From: CAYLPU01 sp964385635
Lineage (GTDB): Bacteria; Chloroflexota; Anaerolineae; B4-G1
Direction: 5' to 3'
Assembly: GCA_964385635.1 (NCBI GenBank)
Contig: CAYLPU010000087.1
Span: 1 to 21,272 of the forward strand
DNA length: 21,272 nucleotides
Below are positions 7,378-15,174 of this stretch, piece by piece (the first letter of the stretch is position 1; each line of letters begins with the position of its first letter). The notes beneath the pieces are model-generated. The model ran no database searches, was not told the origin of the DNA, and saw only the letters and a list, made by a program, of their open reading frames with translations. A program made the translations under genes and the position numbers.

Positions 7378-8427
7378 TCACGGTTCCACCTCCCAGAACG
7401 CCACCCGTTGCTCACACACCGTCGCCAGCGTCGTCCCATCGGGGGAGAAGGCAGGGGAATCAGCACAGCAATCATCCTGACCTTCGCAGAGGATACGGGG
7501 CTCTCCGGCCGTGGTCAGGTCATACAGGGCCAGGAGCCAGCGCACGTCCGATTCAGTGGTGCTCCTGAGGACGATTTGCGCCGCCAGAAAACGTCCATCG
7601 GGGCTGTACGTCAGGGGTCCGGCGGAATCATCGTCGTTTTGGGCCGGGAAAAGTTCGTTCAGCACCTCCCCGGTCGTGGCGTCCACCCACATTACCAGGG
7701 GTAGGCCCACCTCCTGCGAATGTAGTCCCAGAGCCACCTCCCGCCCTTCAGGGTGCCAGGCCACCGTCCAGATCTTCCGGCGATGCATCTCCTGTTTACC
7801 CAGGTCCAAAGCATCCCGTAAGTCCCACTCCCATAAGCGTTCGGTCTCCAGGTCGCGAACCGTCAGCGTGTCGTAACTCAGAGGGTAAGCCAGGAAGCGA
7901 CCGTCGGGAGTGAAGGGCCGCCATTCATTCAATAATTCGGTCTCCCCCAGGTAGAGGGAAGGCGCTACAAGCGTACCATCCTGCTTCCAATGCTCCAGAT
8001 AGAGGGCCTTCTCTGGATAAGTGGCGGTCAACAAAAGCAATGTATCATCAGACCGCCAGGCCATACTCACAATATAGCGTTCGTTGGGGAACTCCCCTTG
8101 GGCTTTGCCGTCGGCGGAGAAAAGATAGATCTGCTGGAAGCCAGCCGCCGCTACGAGGTTCCCATCCGGGGAGATAGCCGGCGGCGTGAAGGAAAGGTCA
8201 TGCAGGTCATTCGCCTCCCAACGTACCTTTTCTCCGGGCATGTCGCGCCACTCCACGCCGGCGCCGGCTTCCGTCTCGTAGGTGACCACCAGGGCAGAGC
8301 CATCGGGGGCCCAGGCGATACTTTCGCAGCGAGTTCCCCGAGGCAGGCGAAGCGAACGTGGCTCACTGCAGGCGACCAGGAGAAATGGCAACGCAGTTAT
8401 GACAACCCATCGCTTCATCGTTACCAT
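7378..8427 (-). CDS. WD40/TolB-like propeller lipoprotein
   Basis: A 349-residue predicted lipoprotein. Lipobox LVAC places the lipidated cysteine at residue 20. Unlike its neighbours it has no Pro/Thr stalk: the propeller begins almost at once. Blade motifs include IAWAPDGSALVVTYE, PAISPDGNLVAAAGF, PFTPDGRFLAYPL, VAWHPEGREVALGL, LTYSPDGRFLAAQI and PAFSPDGTTLATVC, so about seven blades and probably one closed propeller. The start ATG at 8427 is chosen because GGGAGG lies 6 nt upstream; an alternative ATG at 8418 is 15 nt from that site. The open frame extends to 8589, but the extension lacks a signal peptide. It resembles the large lipoprotein at 2790-5831 in blade style and may be a shorter paralogue. 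It lies 158 bp downstream of the 14-unit propeller gene. Role unknown. Confidence 0.85.
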   Translation of the reverse strand: MVTMKRWVVITALPFLLVACSEPRSLRLPRGTRCESIAWAPDGSALVVTYETEAGAGVEWRDMPGEKVRWEANDLHDLSFTPPAISPDGNLVAAAGFQQIYLFSADGKAQGEFPNERYIVSMAWRSDDTLLLLTATYPEKALYLEHWKQDGTLVAPSLYLGETELLNEWRPFTPDGRFLAYPLSYDTLTVRDLETERLWEWDLRDALDLGKQEMHRRKIWTVAWHPEGREVALGLHSQEVGLPLVMWVDATTGEVLNELFPAQNDDDSAGPLTYSPDGRFLAAQIVLRSTTESDVRWLLALYDLTTAGEPRILCEGQDDCCADSPAFSPDGTTLATVCEQRVAFWEVEP

Positions 8428-8585
8428 ATTTGTCCTCCCTGACAGAGTTTCTCCCCCCAGTTCGTCAGGTACTACTTCTTGACTTGCGCATCGGGATACT
8501 CCCCTGGACAAAGTTCCCTCTTTCTTGATCATCTGCTTTCTTCTCGGTAGTTCTTTCTGCTGCCACACGCCAAGTTCCTGCAAAG
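8428..8585. other. 158-bp gap between two propeller lipoprotein genes
   Basis: I find no gene, no strong hairpin with a T-run, and no clear promoter on the minus strand. The only recognisable site is the GGGAGG ribosome binding site (about 8434-8439) of the gene starting at 8427. Absence of a terminator allows read-through from the upstream gene. Confidence 0.4.
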
Positions 8586-10511
8586 TCAATCTGGCGGCAA
8601 GTAACGGGAGACGCCGCCATCTGTGCCGAACCAGAGCGCGCCATCGGGGGCCACGGCGATGGCCTCGACGCTGTTACCCGCCAGGCCATCGTCGGTGGTG
8701 TAGGTGGTCCAGGTGTGGCCGTCGAAGCGGGAGACACCGGACAGGGTGCCGATCCAGACTATGCCGTCAGGGGCCACAGCGATGGCCTCGACGAAATTGC
8801 CCGCCAGTCCATCGTCGGTGGTGTAGGTGGTCCAGGTCTGACCGTCGAATCGGGAGACGCCGTGACGTGTGCCGCACCAGACTGTGCCGTCAGGGGCCAC
8901 AGCGATGGCCTGGACGCTATCGCCAGCCAGGCCGTCATCCTCGGTGTAGGCGGTCCAGGTCTCGCCGTCGAAACGAGAGACGCCACCATCTATGGTGCCG
9001 AACCAGAGCACGCCATCGGAGGCCGCAGCGATGGACAAGACCCCTCTGCTCGCCAGACCATCATCTTCGCCATAGGTAGTCCAGGTCGCCCCGTCGAAGC
9101 AGGAGACGCCGAACATAGTGCCGAACCAGAGCACACCGTCGGGGGCCACACCGATGGCATTGACACAGTTGTCCGCCAGTCCATCGCCAGTGGTGTAGGT
9201 GGTCCAGGTCTGGCCGTTGAAGCGGGAGACGCCGCTGCCAGGGGTGCCGAACCAGAGCGCACCGTCGGGGGCCACACTGATGGCCTCGACCTCGTCGTCC
9301 GCCAGGCCATCGTCCTCGGTGTAGGTAGTCCAGGTCTCCCCGTCGAAGCGGAAGAGGCCGCTCTCATGAAGGCCGATACGGACGAAGCCGATCCAGAGCG
9401 CGCCGTCGGGAGCCACACCGATGGCTCTGACGTGGCCGTTCGTCAGGCTGTCGTCGGTGGCGTAGGTGGTCCAGGTCTCGCCGTCGTAGCGGGAGATACC
9501 ATAGCCCCAGCAGGTGCCGACCCAAAGTGCGCCGTCGGGGGCCACACTGATGGAGGCAGCGCAATTGCACGCCAGGCCGTCATCTTCGGTATAGGTGGTC
9601 CAGGTCTGACCGTTGAAGTGAGAGAGGCCGCCTCTATAGGTGCTGAACCAGAGCGCGCCGTCGGGAGCCACACCGATGGATGAGACACTGTTATCTGCCA
9701 GGCCATCATCTTCGGTATAAGTGGTCCAAGTCTCGCCGTCGAAGCGGGAGACGCCACCATAAGTGCCAAACCAGAGCGCGCCATCGGGGGCCACGGCAAT
9801 GGCCTCGACATCGTCGTCTGCCAGGCCGTCATCCTCGGTGTAGGTGGCCCAGGTCTCGCCGTCGAAGCGGGAGACGCCACTGCCGGAGGTACCGACCCAG
9901 AGCGCTCCGTCGAGACCCACACCGATGGACCGAATGTCGTTGTCTGCCAGGCCGTCGTCGGTCGTGTAAGTGGCCCAGGTCTGGCCATCGAAGCGGGAGA
10001 TACCGCTACTCCGACTGCCGAACCAGAGCACGCCGTCGGGAGCCACGGCGATGGCCCAAACGTCGTCGTCCGCCAGGCCGTCATCCCCGGTGTAGGTGGT
10101 CCAGGTCTCACCGTCGAAACGGGAGACGCCACTACCCCAGAAAACGCCGAACCAGAGCGCGCCGTCGGGCGCTACGGCGATGGACGTGACAAAGTTGCCG
10201 GCCAGGCCATTCTCCACAGTGTACCTGGTATAGGTGTTGTCCGTCAGATCCCACCTTACGGCTCCGCCGCTTCCTACGGTCCACAGGTTACCGTCGTGGT
10301 CGAAGGCTAAGTCGAGCACGTAGTTGGCGTTAGTGTACGAGGTCCAACCAGCGTGCAGTACGGGCGCCGGCACGGCAGTGCACGAAACTGGGGTGGCGGG
10401 TGGTGTACACGCCGTCACAAGTAAGATCAACACAACCAGTATCACAAGTGTGATTTGACGCAATCTGTAGTAGTTCATTCGACTTGTACCTGAGCCTGAT
10501 CTAGTTTCCAT
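8586..10511 (-). CDS. 14-unit Reg_prop propeller lipoprotein
   Basis: A 641-residue predicted lipoprotein with lipobox LVTAC (Cys35), a short linker, then 14 tandem units of about 42 residues (residue 56 to the end). The consensus is T-x-D-D-G-L-A-x-x-x-V-x-x-I-x-V-A-P-D-G-x-L-W-F-G-T-x-x-G-V-S-R-F-D-G-x-T-W-T-T-Y, the two-component-regulator propeller repeat. Fourteen units suggest two seven-bladed propellers. The last unit ends after VSRY and lacks its W-T-T-Y strand, while the N-terminus supplies a lone WTSY strand (56-59), the expected velcro closure. No kinase, GGDEF or other output domain is attached. ATG 10511 is supported by AAGGA 9 nt upstream; an internal ATG at 10478 has only a weak site. 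It is the first gene of the lipoprotein cluster and divergent from tetR. Confidence 0.9.
   Translation of the reverse strand: METRSGSGTSRMNYYRLRQITLVILVVLILLVTACTPPATPVSCTAVPAPVLHAGWTSYTNANYVLDLAFDHDGNLWTVGSGGAVRWDLTDNTYTRYTVENGLAGNFVTSIAVAPDGALWFGVFWGSGVSRFDGETWTTYTGDDGLADDDVWAIAVAPDGVLWFGSRSSGISRFDGQTWATYTTDDGLADNDIRSIGVGLDGALWVGTSGSGVSRFDGETWATYTEDDGLADDDVEAIAVAPDGALWFGTYGGVSRFDGETWTTYTEDDGLADNSVSSIGVAPDGALWFSTYRGGLSHFNGQTWTTYTEDDGLACNCAASISVAPDGALWVGTCWGYGISRYDGETWTTYATDDSLTNGHVRAIGVAPDGALWIGFVRIGLHESGLFRFDGETWTTYTEDDGLADDEVEAISVAPDGALWFGTPGSGVSRFNGQTWTTYTTGDGLADNCVNAIGVAPDGVLWFGTMFGVSCFDGATWTTYGEDDGLASRGVLSIAAASDGVLWFGTIDGGVSRFDGETWTAYTEDDGLAGDSVQAIAVAPDGTVWCGTRHGVSRFDGQTWTTYTTDDGLAGNFVEAIAVAPDGIVWIGTLSGVSRFDGHTWTTYTTDDGLAGNSVEAIAVAPDGALWFGTDGGVSRYLPPD
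8589..10346 (-). repeat. Coding tandem repeat, 14 units of about 126 bp
   Basis: The 14 protein repeats are also conserved at DNA level. For example CCGTCGAAGCGGGAGACGCC and TCGGGGGCCAC recur across units on the plus strand. Unit 8 is about five residues longer (insert near FVRIGLHESG) and the N-terminal unit is the most diverged. DNA-level similarity implies recent duplication or gene conversion. Confidence 0.85.
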
Positions 10512-10549
10512 GTGTCATCATCCTTTTTTGCCCAGGGGGCTGTATTTTC

Positions 10550-10578
10550 ATTGTATCACAACCAGGCCAAGCCGTCCA
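10550..10578 (-). promoter_or_regulatory. Candidate promoter of the lipoprotein cluster
   Basis: On the minus strand an extended -10 (TGA-TACAAT, hexamer 10555-10550) lies 17 bp from TGGACG (10578-10573, 4 of 6 consensus to TTGACA). The predicted start is near 10543, giving a leader of roughly 30 nt with an AAGGA site before the ATG at 10511. Confidence 0.6.
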
Positions 10579-10637
10579 CTGTCCCACCGCCAATTCAGAA
10601 CCAAACGTGAGACACTAGCCTTACACGGCTCTTCAAA

Positions 10638-10666
10638 TTGACAATCTCCCCCACATCGTGTACAAT
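10638..10666 (+). promoter_or_regulatory. Promoter of the tetR-ABC operon
   Basis: A perfect TTGACA (10638-10643) and TACAAT (10661-10666) are separated by 17 bp. The expected start is about 10673, leaving a leader of about 35 nt before the tetR ATG. No clear Shine-Dalgarno sequence precedes that ATG. Confidence 0.8.
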
Positions 10667-10667
10667 G

Positions 10668-10679
10668 TGACCAGGGTCA
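10668..10679. promoter_or_regulatory. Candidate TetR operator
   Basis: The palindrome TGACC-AG-GGTCA begins 2 bp after the -10 box and covers the predicted transcription start at about 10673. A further GGTCA half-site occurs at 10692-10696. Its position suits autorepression by the TetR protein encoded immediately downstream. The short arms (5 bp) keep confidence modest. Confidence 0.45.
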
Positions 10680-10707
10680 TTTTTATCCTACGGTCATCAA
10701 CACAACA

Positions 10708-11319
10708 ATGGACAGAAACCTTTCACGGCGCGAGCGCAAGAAACGGGAGACCCGCCAGCGGCTGCTAGAAGCCGCGCTGCGGCTGTTCCGCGAGCGCGGA
10801 TACAACGCCACCACCGTCGAGGACATCGCCGAAACGGCCGACGTCGCCAAGGGCACCTTCTTCAACTACTTCGAGACCAAAGAGTCGATTCTGCCCGCCC
10901 TGGCCGAGCAGCGACTGCGGCAACTGGAGGAGGCATTATTGCCCGAGCGAGGCGCTCCAGCCAGCCCCGTCGCACGCATCAAACTGGCGCTGCGTCTGGT
11001 GGCCGAAGATCCGCTGTCCGATCCCGCCCTGACACACCGGCTCTTCGCGGCCGGAATGCGCCACCGGGACATCAACCCGGTGACCGCGCTGACCAACCTG
11101 CTCGCCGAGCAGGTGCGCCAGGCCCAGGCCGCCGGCGAGATCCGGGCTGGCCTGGACCCTCTCCACCTCGGTGGCGTGATCCGCGCCATGTTCTTCCAGC
11201 AAATCATGATGTGGCACTGCGGCTACCGCCCCACCCCGCTCCCGGAACTGCTCGACGGGATGGTGGACCTGCTGCTGGACGGGGTCGCCGGTCCCAAGTG
11301 GAGGAGGCAGTCGTCGTGA
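10708..11319 (+). CDS. TetR/AcrR-family transcriptional regulator
   Basis: A 203-residue repressor-type regulator. The N-terminal TetR DNA-binding domain is clear: RQRLLEAALRLFRERGYNAT, then TVEDIAETADVAKGTFFNYF (helix-turn-helix with the typical G-T-F-F-N-Y-F recognition region) and the following KESIL. The C-terminal half (about 70-203) is the variable ligand-binding and dimerisation part; its ligand cannot be predicted. Start ATG 10708 agrees with the upstream promoter and with the usual short basic lead-in. Its stop overlaps the start of the first ABC gene in a GTGA arrangement, so the regulator and exporter are translationally coupled. The likely role is ligand-responsive control of its own operon through the palindrome at the promoter. 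The divergent lipoprotein promoter is about 90 bp away and could also be affected, but there is no direct evidence. Confidence 0.93.
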   Translation: MDRNLSRRERKKRETRQRLLEAALRLFRERGYNATTVEDIAETADVAKGTFFNYFETKESILPALAEQRLRQLEEALLPERGAPASPVARIKLALRLVAEDPLSDPALTHRLFAAGMRHRDINPVTALTNLLAEQVRQAQAAGEIRAGLDPLHLGGVIRAMFFQQIMMWHCGYRPTPLPELLDGMVDLLLDGVAGPKWRRQSS

Positions 11320-13094
11320 TTGGTGTGAAGGTTCTCTGGCGTGCACTGGGCTACCTCAAACGGTACCGGCTTTGGGCCACCGGTGCCTTCCTCGGCCTGA
11401 TCATCTCCACCGGCACACGGCTGGTCATCCCAAGATTGACTCAGACGATTGTCGACGACGGGATCGCCGCCGGACGGCTGCCCGTCGTCCTATGGGCTGC
11501 GGCAGGGATGGTGGGCCTGGCCATCGCCGGATCGGTCTTCTCCTTCCTGCAAGGGATGCTCTCCGCCCGCACCGCCCAGGGCGTGGCCTATGACCTGCGT
11601 AACCAACTCTACGCCAGGATACAGTCCCTCTCCTTCAGTTACCATGACCGCGCCCAGACCGGCCAACTTCTCACCCGCGCCACATCCGACGTCGAGATGG
11701 TGCGTTTGTTCGTCGGCATGGGCTTCATTCACCTGCTCAGCGCTATCCTGATGATGGCCGGCAGCATCGCGCTGCTGTTCGTCACCGACTGGCAACTGGC
11801 GCTCATCATGCTCGTGCTGGTGCCGCTCACCTTCGGGATCTTCGCCCTCTTCGCCGGCAAGGCCCGGCCGCTGTTTATGAAGATTCAGCAGCGACTGGCC
11901 GATCTCAACACCACGCTGCAGGAGAACCTGGTCGGCGTGCGGGTCGTCAAAGCGTTCGCCCGCGAGCCCTACGAGCGAGCGCGCTACGTCCGGGCCAACC
12001 AGAACCTGTTCGACCTCAACCTGGTCGTCGGGCGGCTGATGGCAACCGCCATTCCCCTCATCTTCCTCATCGCCAACCTGGCGCTTCTGGCCGTCTACTG
12101 GATCGGCGGCTACCAGGCCATCGCCGGACATCTCAGCGTGGGCAGGCTGGTCGCCTTCGCCAACTATATGATTATGGCCTTCTTCCCTATGCTGATGCTG
12201 GGGATGATCATCACGATGATCTCACAGGCGGGGGCCTCGGCAGAGCGCGTCTTCGAGATCCTCGACGCCCAGTCTGAGGTGGTTGAGAAACCAGACGCGG
12301 TTGAACTCGCCTCCATCCGGGGACGAGTGACCTTCGAGCAGGTCGGTTTCCGCTACTTCGGCGGGGGCGAACTGGTGCTCAAAGACGTCAGTTTCACAGC
12401 CGAGCCGGGCCAGACGGTGGCGCTCTTGGGCGCGACCGGCTCCGGCAAGTCCACCATCATCAACCTCATCCCCCGTTTCTACGACGTGACCGGGGGTCGG
12501 GTGACAGTGGACGGCCACGACGTGCGTGATGTGACGCTGGATTCCCTGCGCCAGCAGATCGGCACCGTGCTCCAGGAGACGACGCTTTTCTCCGGCACGA
12601 TCCGCGACAACATCACCTTTGGCCGGCGTGAGGCTCCGCCTGAGGAGATCACCGCCGCCGCCAAAGCCGCCGAGGCGCACGACTTCATCATGAGTTTCCC
12701 TGAGGGGTATGACACGCCGGTGGGAGAGCGGGGGGTCACGCTCTCCGGCGGGCAGAAGCAGCGCATCGCCATCGCCCGGGCGCTGCTCCTGGACCCGCGC
12801 ATCCTCATCCTGGACGACGCGACCTCCAGCGTGGACTACGAGACGGAGTACCGCATCCAGCAGGCGTTAGAGCGGCTGATGGAAGGCCGCACCAGTTTCG
12901 TCATCGCCCAGCGTTTCGCCACGGTGCTCAACGCGGATCAGATTCTGGTGCTGGAGCGGGGCGAGATCGTCGCGCAGGGCACGCACGAGGAACTACTACG
13001 CGAGAGCCCCATCTATGCGGAGATATATTACTCACAGTTGGAAGATGGCGTGACTGACCAGCCATCTGTATCCGTTGACGAGGTCGCGCTATGA
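11316..13094 (+). CDS. ABC exporter half-transporter, degenerate-site subunit
   Basis: A 592-residue fused permease-ATPase of the multidrug/lipid exporter type: six transmembrane segments (about 20-310), then a nucleotide-binding domain. Visible motifs are Walker A GATGSGKS (372-379), consensus signature LSGGQ (476-480) and Walker B ILILD (496-500). The residue after Walker B is Asp501 instead of catalytic Glu, and the H-loop has Gln532 instead of His, so its own ATP site should be weak or non-hydrolytic. This is the known pattern of one partner in heterodimeric exporters such as TM287/288 and BmrCD. Start GTG 11316 is chosen because GGAGGAGG lies 8 nt upstream and the codon overlaps the tetR stop (GTGA); a longer frame from 11211 lies inside tetR. 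It ends in an ATGA overlap with the partner gene. Substrate unknown. Confidence 0.93.
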   Translation: MIGVKVLWRALGYLKRYRLWATGAFLGLIISTGTRLVIPRLTQTIVDDGIAAGRLPVVLWAAAGMVGLAIAGSVFSFLQGMLSARTAQGVAYDLRNQLYARIQSLSFSYHDRAQTGQLLTRATSDVEMVRLFVGMGFIHLLSAILMMAGSIALLFVTDWQLALIMLVLVPLTFGIFALFAGKARPLFMKIQQRLADLNTTLQENLVGVRVVKAFAREPYERARYVRANQNLFDLNLVVGRLMATAIPLIFLIANLALLAVYWIGGYQAIAGHLSVGRLVAFANYMIMAFFPMLMLGMIITMISQAGASAERVFEILDAQSEVVEKPDAVELASIRGRVTFEQVGFRYFGGGELVLKDVSFTAEPGQTVALLGATGSGKSTIINLIPRFYDVTGGRVTVDGHDVRDVTLDSLRQQIGTVLQETTLFSGTIRDNITFGRREAPPEEITAAAKAAEAHDFIMSFPEGYDTPVGERGVTLSGGQKQRIAIARALLLDPRILILDDATSSVDYETEYRIQQALERLMEGRTSFVIAQRFATVLNADQILVLERGEIVAQGTHEELLRESPIYAEIYYSQLEDGVTDQPSVSVDEVAL

Positions 13095-15019
13095 TGTTCG
13101 GCGGTAGACACATGCGCGGCCTGACCCAGGAGACCGCCAAACCGGTAGAGGTAGGCAAAGCGTTGCGCCGCCTGATGGAATACTTCCGCCCATTCTGGGG
13201 ATTGCTGGCAGTGGTGGCCGCGCTGATCGTCGTCAGCACGGCGCTAAGGCTGGCCGCCCCCTACCTGACCGGCGTCGCCATAGATCAGTTCATCACGCCC
13301 GGCGACCAGCCCCGCCCGGCCTGGCTGGAATGGCTCCTGTCTGCCCTGCCACCGCGAGTACTCGTGGCGGTGAGCCCTGCCGAAGGGCCGCCGGACGTCA
13401 GCCGGGCCACTGGCCTGACCACAACCATGCTCCTGCTGCTCGGTACCTACCTGCTCAACTGGGCCGCTACCGCTGGCCAGTTCTACCTGATGACGTTAGC
13501 CGGGCAGCGGGTGTTGCTCCACATGCGCACGCAGATCTTCGAACGCATCCAGACCCTCTCGCTCAAGTTCTTCGACCAGCACGAGGCCGGCGACCTGATG
13601 TCCCGCCTGGTCAACGACACCCAGGTCATCAACCAGATTTTCGGCGGCGGGGTCGTGCGGCTGGCGAGCATGAGCCTCTCGCTCGTCGGCATCGTCGTCT
13701 CCATGCTCGGCCTCAACTACCGGCTGGCGCTAGCCAGTTTCACGGTGCTGCCGGTGATGATCCTGGCCACGACCATCTTCTCCCGGCGGGCACGGGCTGC
13801 CTTCCGTCGCACCCGCCAGACGATCGGCGAAGTGAGCGCGGAACTGCAGGAGAACATCTCCGCTGTGCGCGAGGTGCAGGCCTTCGCTCGCGAGGAGGAA
13901 AACGTGGCCGAGTTCGAGGAGATCAACGCCGCCAACCGCGACGCCAACGTCCAGGCCCAATCCATCCTCTCCGCCTTCTCACCCGCCCTCGACGTGCTCA
14001 GCACCATCGCGCTGGCTATCGTGGCTGGCTACGGCGGCTACCTGGCACTGCGCGAGCCACCGTTGGTCACCGTGGGCGTCATCGTCTCCTTCCTGATCTA
14101 CGTGCGCCGCTTCTACGAGCCTATCCGGGGCATCGCCAATCTGTACACACAACTCCAGTCGGCAATCGCAGGCGCCGAGCGTATCTTCGAACTGCTCGAC
14201 ACCCAGCCGGAGATCACCGATGCGCCCAACGCTGTGCCCCTGCCGCCCATCCAGGGGCTGGTCGAGTTTGACCACGTCACCTTCGCCTACTCCCCCCTTT
14301 CATCCCCCCCAAGCGAGGGGGAAAGAGGGGGGGAGCTAGTGTTGCGGGACATCTGCCTGACAGCCGATCCGGGGCAGACGGTGGCATTGGTGGGGCCAAC
14401 CGGCGTGGGTAAGACGACGCTCGTCAGCCTGCTGACCCGCTTCTACGACGTGGACCAGGGCGCGATACGGATAGACGGTCACGATATACGATGGGCCACC
14501 CGCGAGAGCCTGCGACAGCAGATGGGAATCGTCCTGCAAGACACTTTCCTCTTCTCCGGCACTGTGATGGAGAACATCCGCTACGGACGGCTGGAGGCGG
14601 ACGATGAAGCGGTCATCGCGGCGGCCCGGCTGGCCAACGCCGACCAGTTCATCACACGTCTGCCGGAGGGCTACCAGACCCAACTGGGCGAGCGAGGGCA
14701 CAATCTGAGCCAGGGGCAGCGGCAACTGATCGCCATCGCCCGCGCGGTGCTGGCCAACCCGCGCATCCTGATCCTCGACGAGGCCACCTCCAGCGTGGAC
14801 ACACGCACCGAACTACTGATCCAGCGTGCCCTGGACGAACTGCTCCAGGGGCGCACCTCCTTCGTGATCGCCCACCGTCTGAGCACAATACGCAACGCCG
14901 ATCAGGTGCTCGTGCTCGAGCGAGGCCGCATCGTCGAGCGGGGCACGCACGAAGAACTGCTGGCCGCGCGAGGGCTGTACTACGACCTCTACAACAGCCA
15001 GTTTCGGCGGCAGGTGTGA
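13091..15019 (+). CDS. ABC exporter half-transporter, catalytic-site subunit
   Basis: A 642-residue partner of the preceding ABC protein: six transmembrane segments (about 35-345) with a long loop after the first helix (about 68-110), then the ATPase domain. Walker A is GPTGVGKT (435-442), Walker B with catalytic Glu is ILILDE (559-564), and the H-loop His595 is present. The signature is LSQGQ (539-543), a deviation found in the degenerate site of heterodimeric exporters. This subunit's Walker A/B therefore pairs with the partner's LSGGQ to form the one fully active site. Oddity: about twelve residues (401-412) from a C/G-rich hairpin repeat are inserted right after the A-loop Tyr400. The start overlaps the previous stop (ATGA) with GAGG 7 nt upstream. 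Export substrate unknown; TetR control suggests a drug, toxin or lipid. Confidence 0.93.
   Translation: MMFGGRHMRGLTQETAKPVEVGKALRRLMEYFRPFWGLLAVVAALIVVSTALRLAAPYLTGVAIDQFITPGDQPRPAWLEWLLSALPPRVLVAVSPAEGPPDVSRATGLTTTMLLLLGTYLLNWAATAGQFYLMTLAGQRVLLHMRTQIFERIQTLSLKFFDQHEAGDLMSRLVNDTQVINQIFGGGVVRLASMSLSLVGIVVSMLGLNYRLALASFTVLPVMILATTIFSRRARAAFRRTRQTIGEVSAELQENISAVREVQAFAREEENVAEFEEINAANRDANVQAQSILSAFSPALDVLSTIALAIVAGYGGYLALREPPLVTVGVIVSFLIYVRRFYEPIRGIANLYTQLQSAIAGAERIFELLDTQPEITDAPNAVPLPPIQGLVEFDHVTFAYSPLSSPPSEGERGGELVLRDICLTADPGQTVALVGPTGVGKTTLVSLLTRFYDVDQGAIRIDGHDIRWATRESLRQQMGIVLQDTFLFSGTVMENIRYGRLEADDEAVIAAARLANADQFITRLPEGYQTQLGERGHNLSQGQRQLIAIARAVLANPRILILDEATSSVDTRTELLIQRALDELLQGRTSFVIAHRLSTIRNADQVLVLERGRIVERGTHEELLAARGLYYDLYNSQFRRQV
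14292..14333. repeat. C/G-rich hairpin repeat inside the second ABC gene
   Basis: A C-run, TTTC, C-run, short loop, G-run, AAAG, G-run layout forms an imperfect hairpin. It encodes PLSSPPSEGERG in frame. The first ABC subunit reads FRYFGGGELVL at the equivalent position, with no such insert, so this stretch looks added. Confidence 0.6.
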
Positions 15020-15139
15020 TCCTCTTGCCCCGCCCTCGGCAGGTGCGACCCCTGCGCCCCTCCCCAAGGGCCAACCTGGCATGGCCCGGCCTGGCCGGCG
15101 CTGTGGACCACAGCCTCTGGCGCGCTGGCGGCTCGCCAT
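15020..15139. other. C-rich intergenic segment after the ABC operon
   Basis: I see no gene here. The sequence is C/G-rich with short complementary stretches (GGCC and CTGGC repeats) but no T-run on the plus strand, so no intrinsic terminator can be claimed for the ABC operon. The downstream promoter begins at about 15140. Confidence 0.4.
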
Positions 15140-15168
15140 TTGCCCCGCCCGCCCACCTATGCTACAAT
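15140..15168 (+). promoter_or_regulatory. Candidate promoter for the aldo/keto reductase operon
   Basis: An extended -10 (TGC-TACAAT, hexamer 15163-15168) lies 17 bp from TTGCCC (15140-15145, 4 of 6 consensus). The predicted start near 15175 leaves a leader of about 144 nt before the ATG at 15319, unusually long for this window. Confidence 0.6.
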
Positions 15169-15174
15169 CGCAAG

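Noticed and set aside
8715..9683. Plus-strand frame of 322 codons with an apparent Gly/Ala/Val repeat
   Set aside because: It is the mirror of the 14-unit propeller repeat. Periodicity in the real gene keeps the antisense frame open and makes it look repetitive.
11211..11315. Upstream-extended start for the first ABC subunit (from 11211)
   Set aside because: The extension lies within tetR and reads as Arg/Gly/Pro-rich sequence, whereas GTG 11316 has GGAGGAGG at ideal spacing and a GTGA overlap.
13330..14271. Plus-strand frame of 313 codons overlapping the second ABC gene
   Set aside because: A shifted-frame shadow with Arg/His/Pro-rich composition; the ABC frame has all family motifs.
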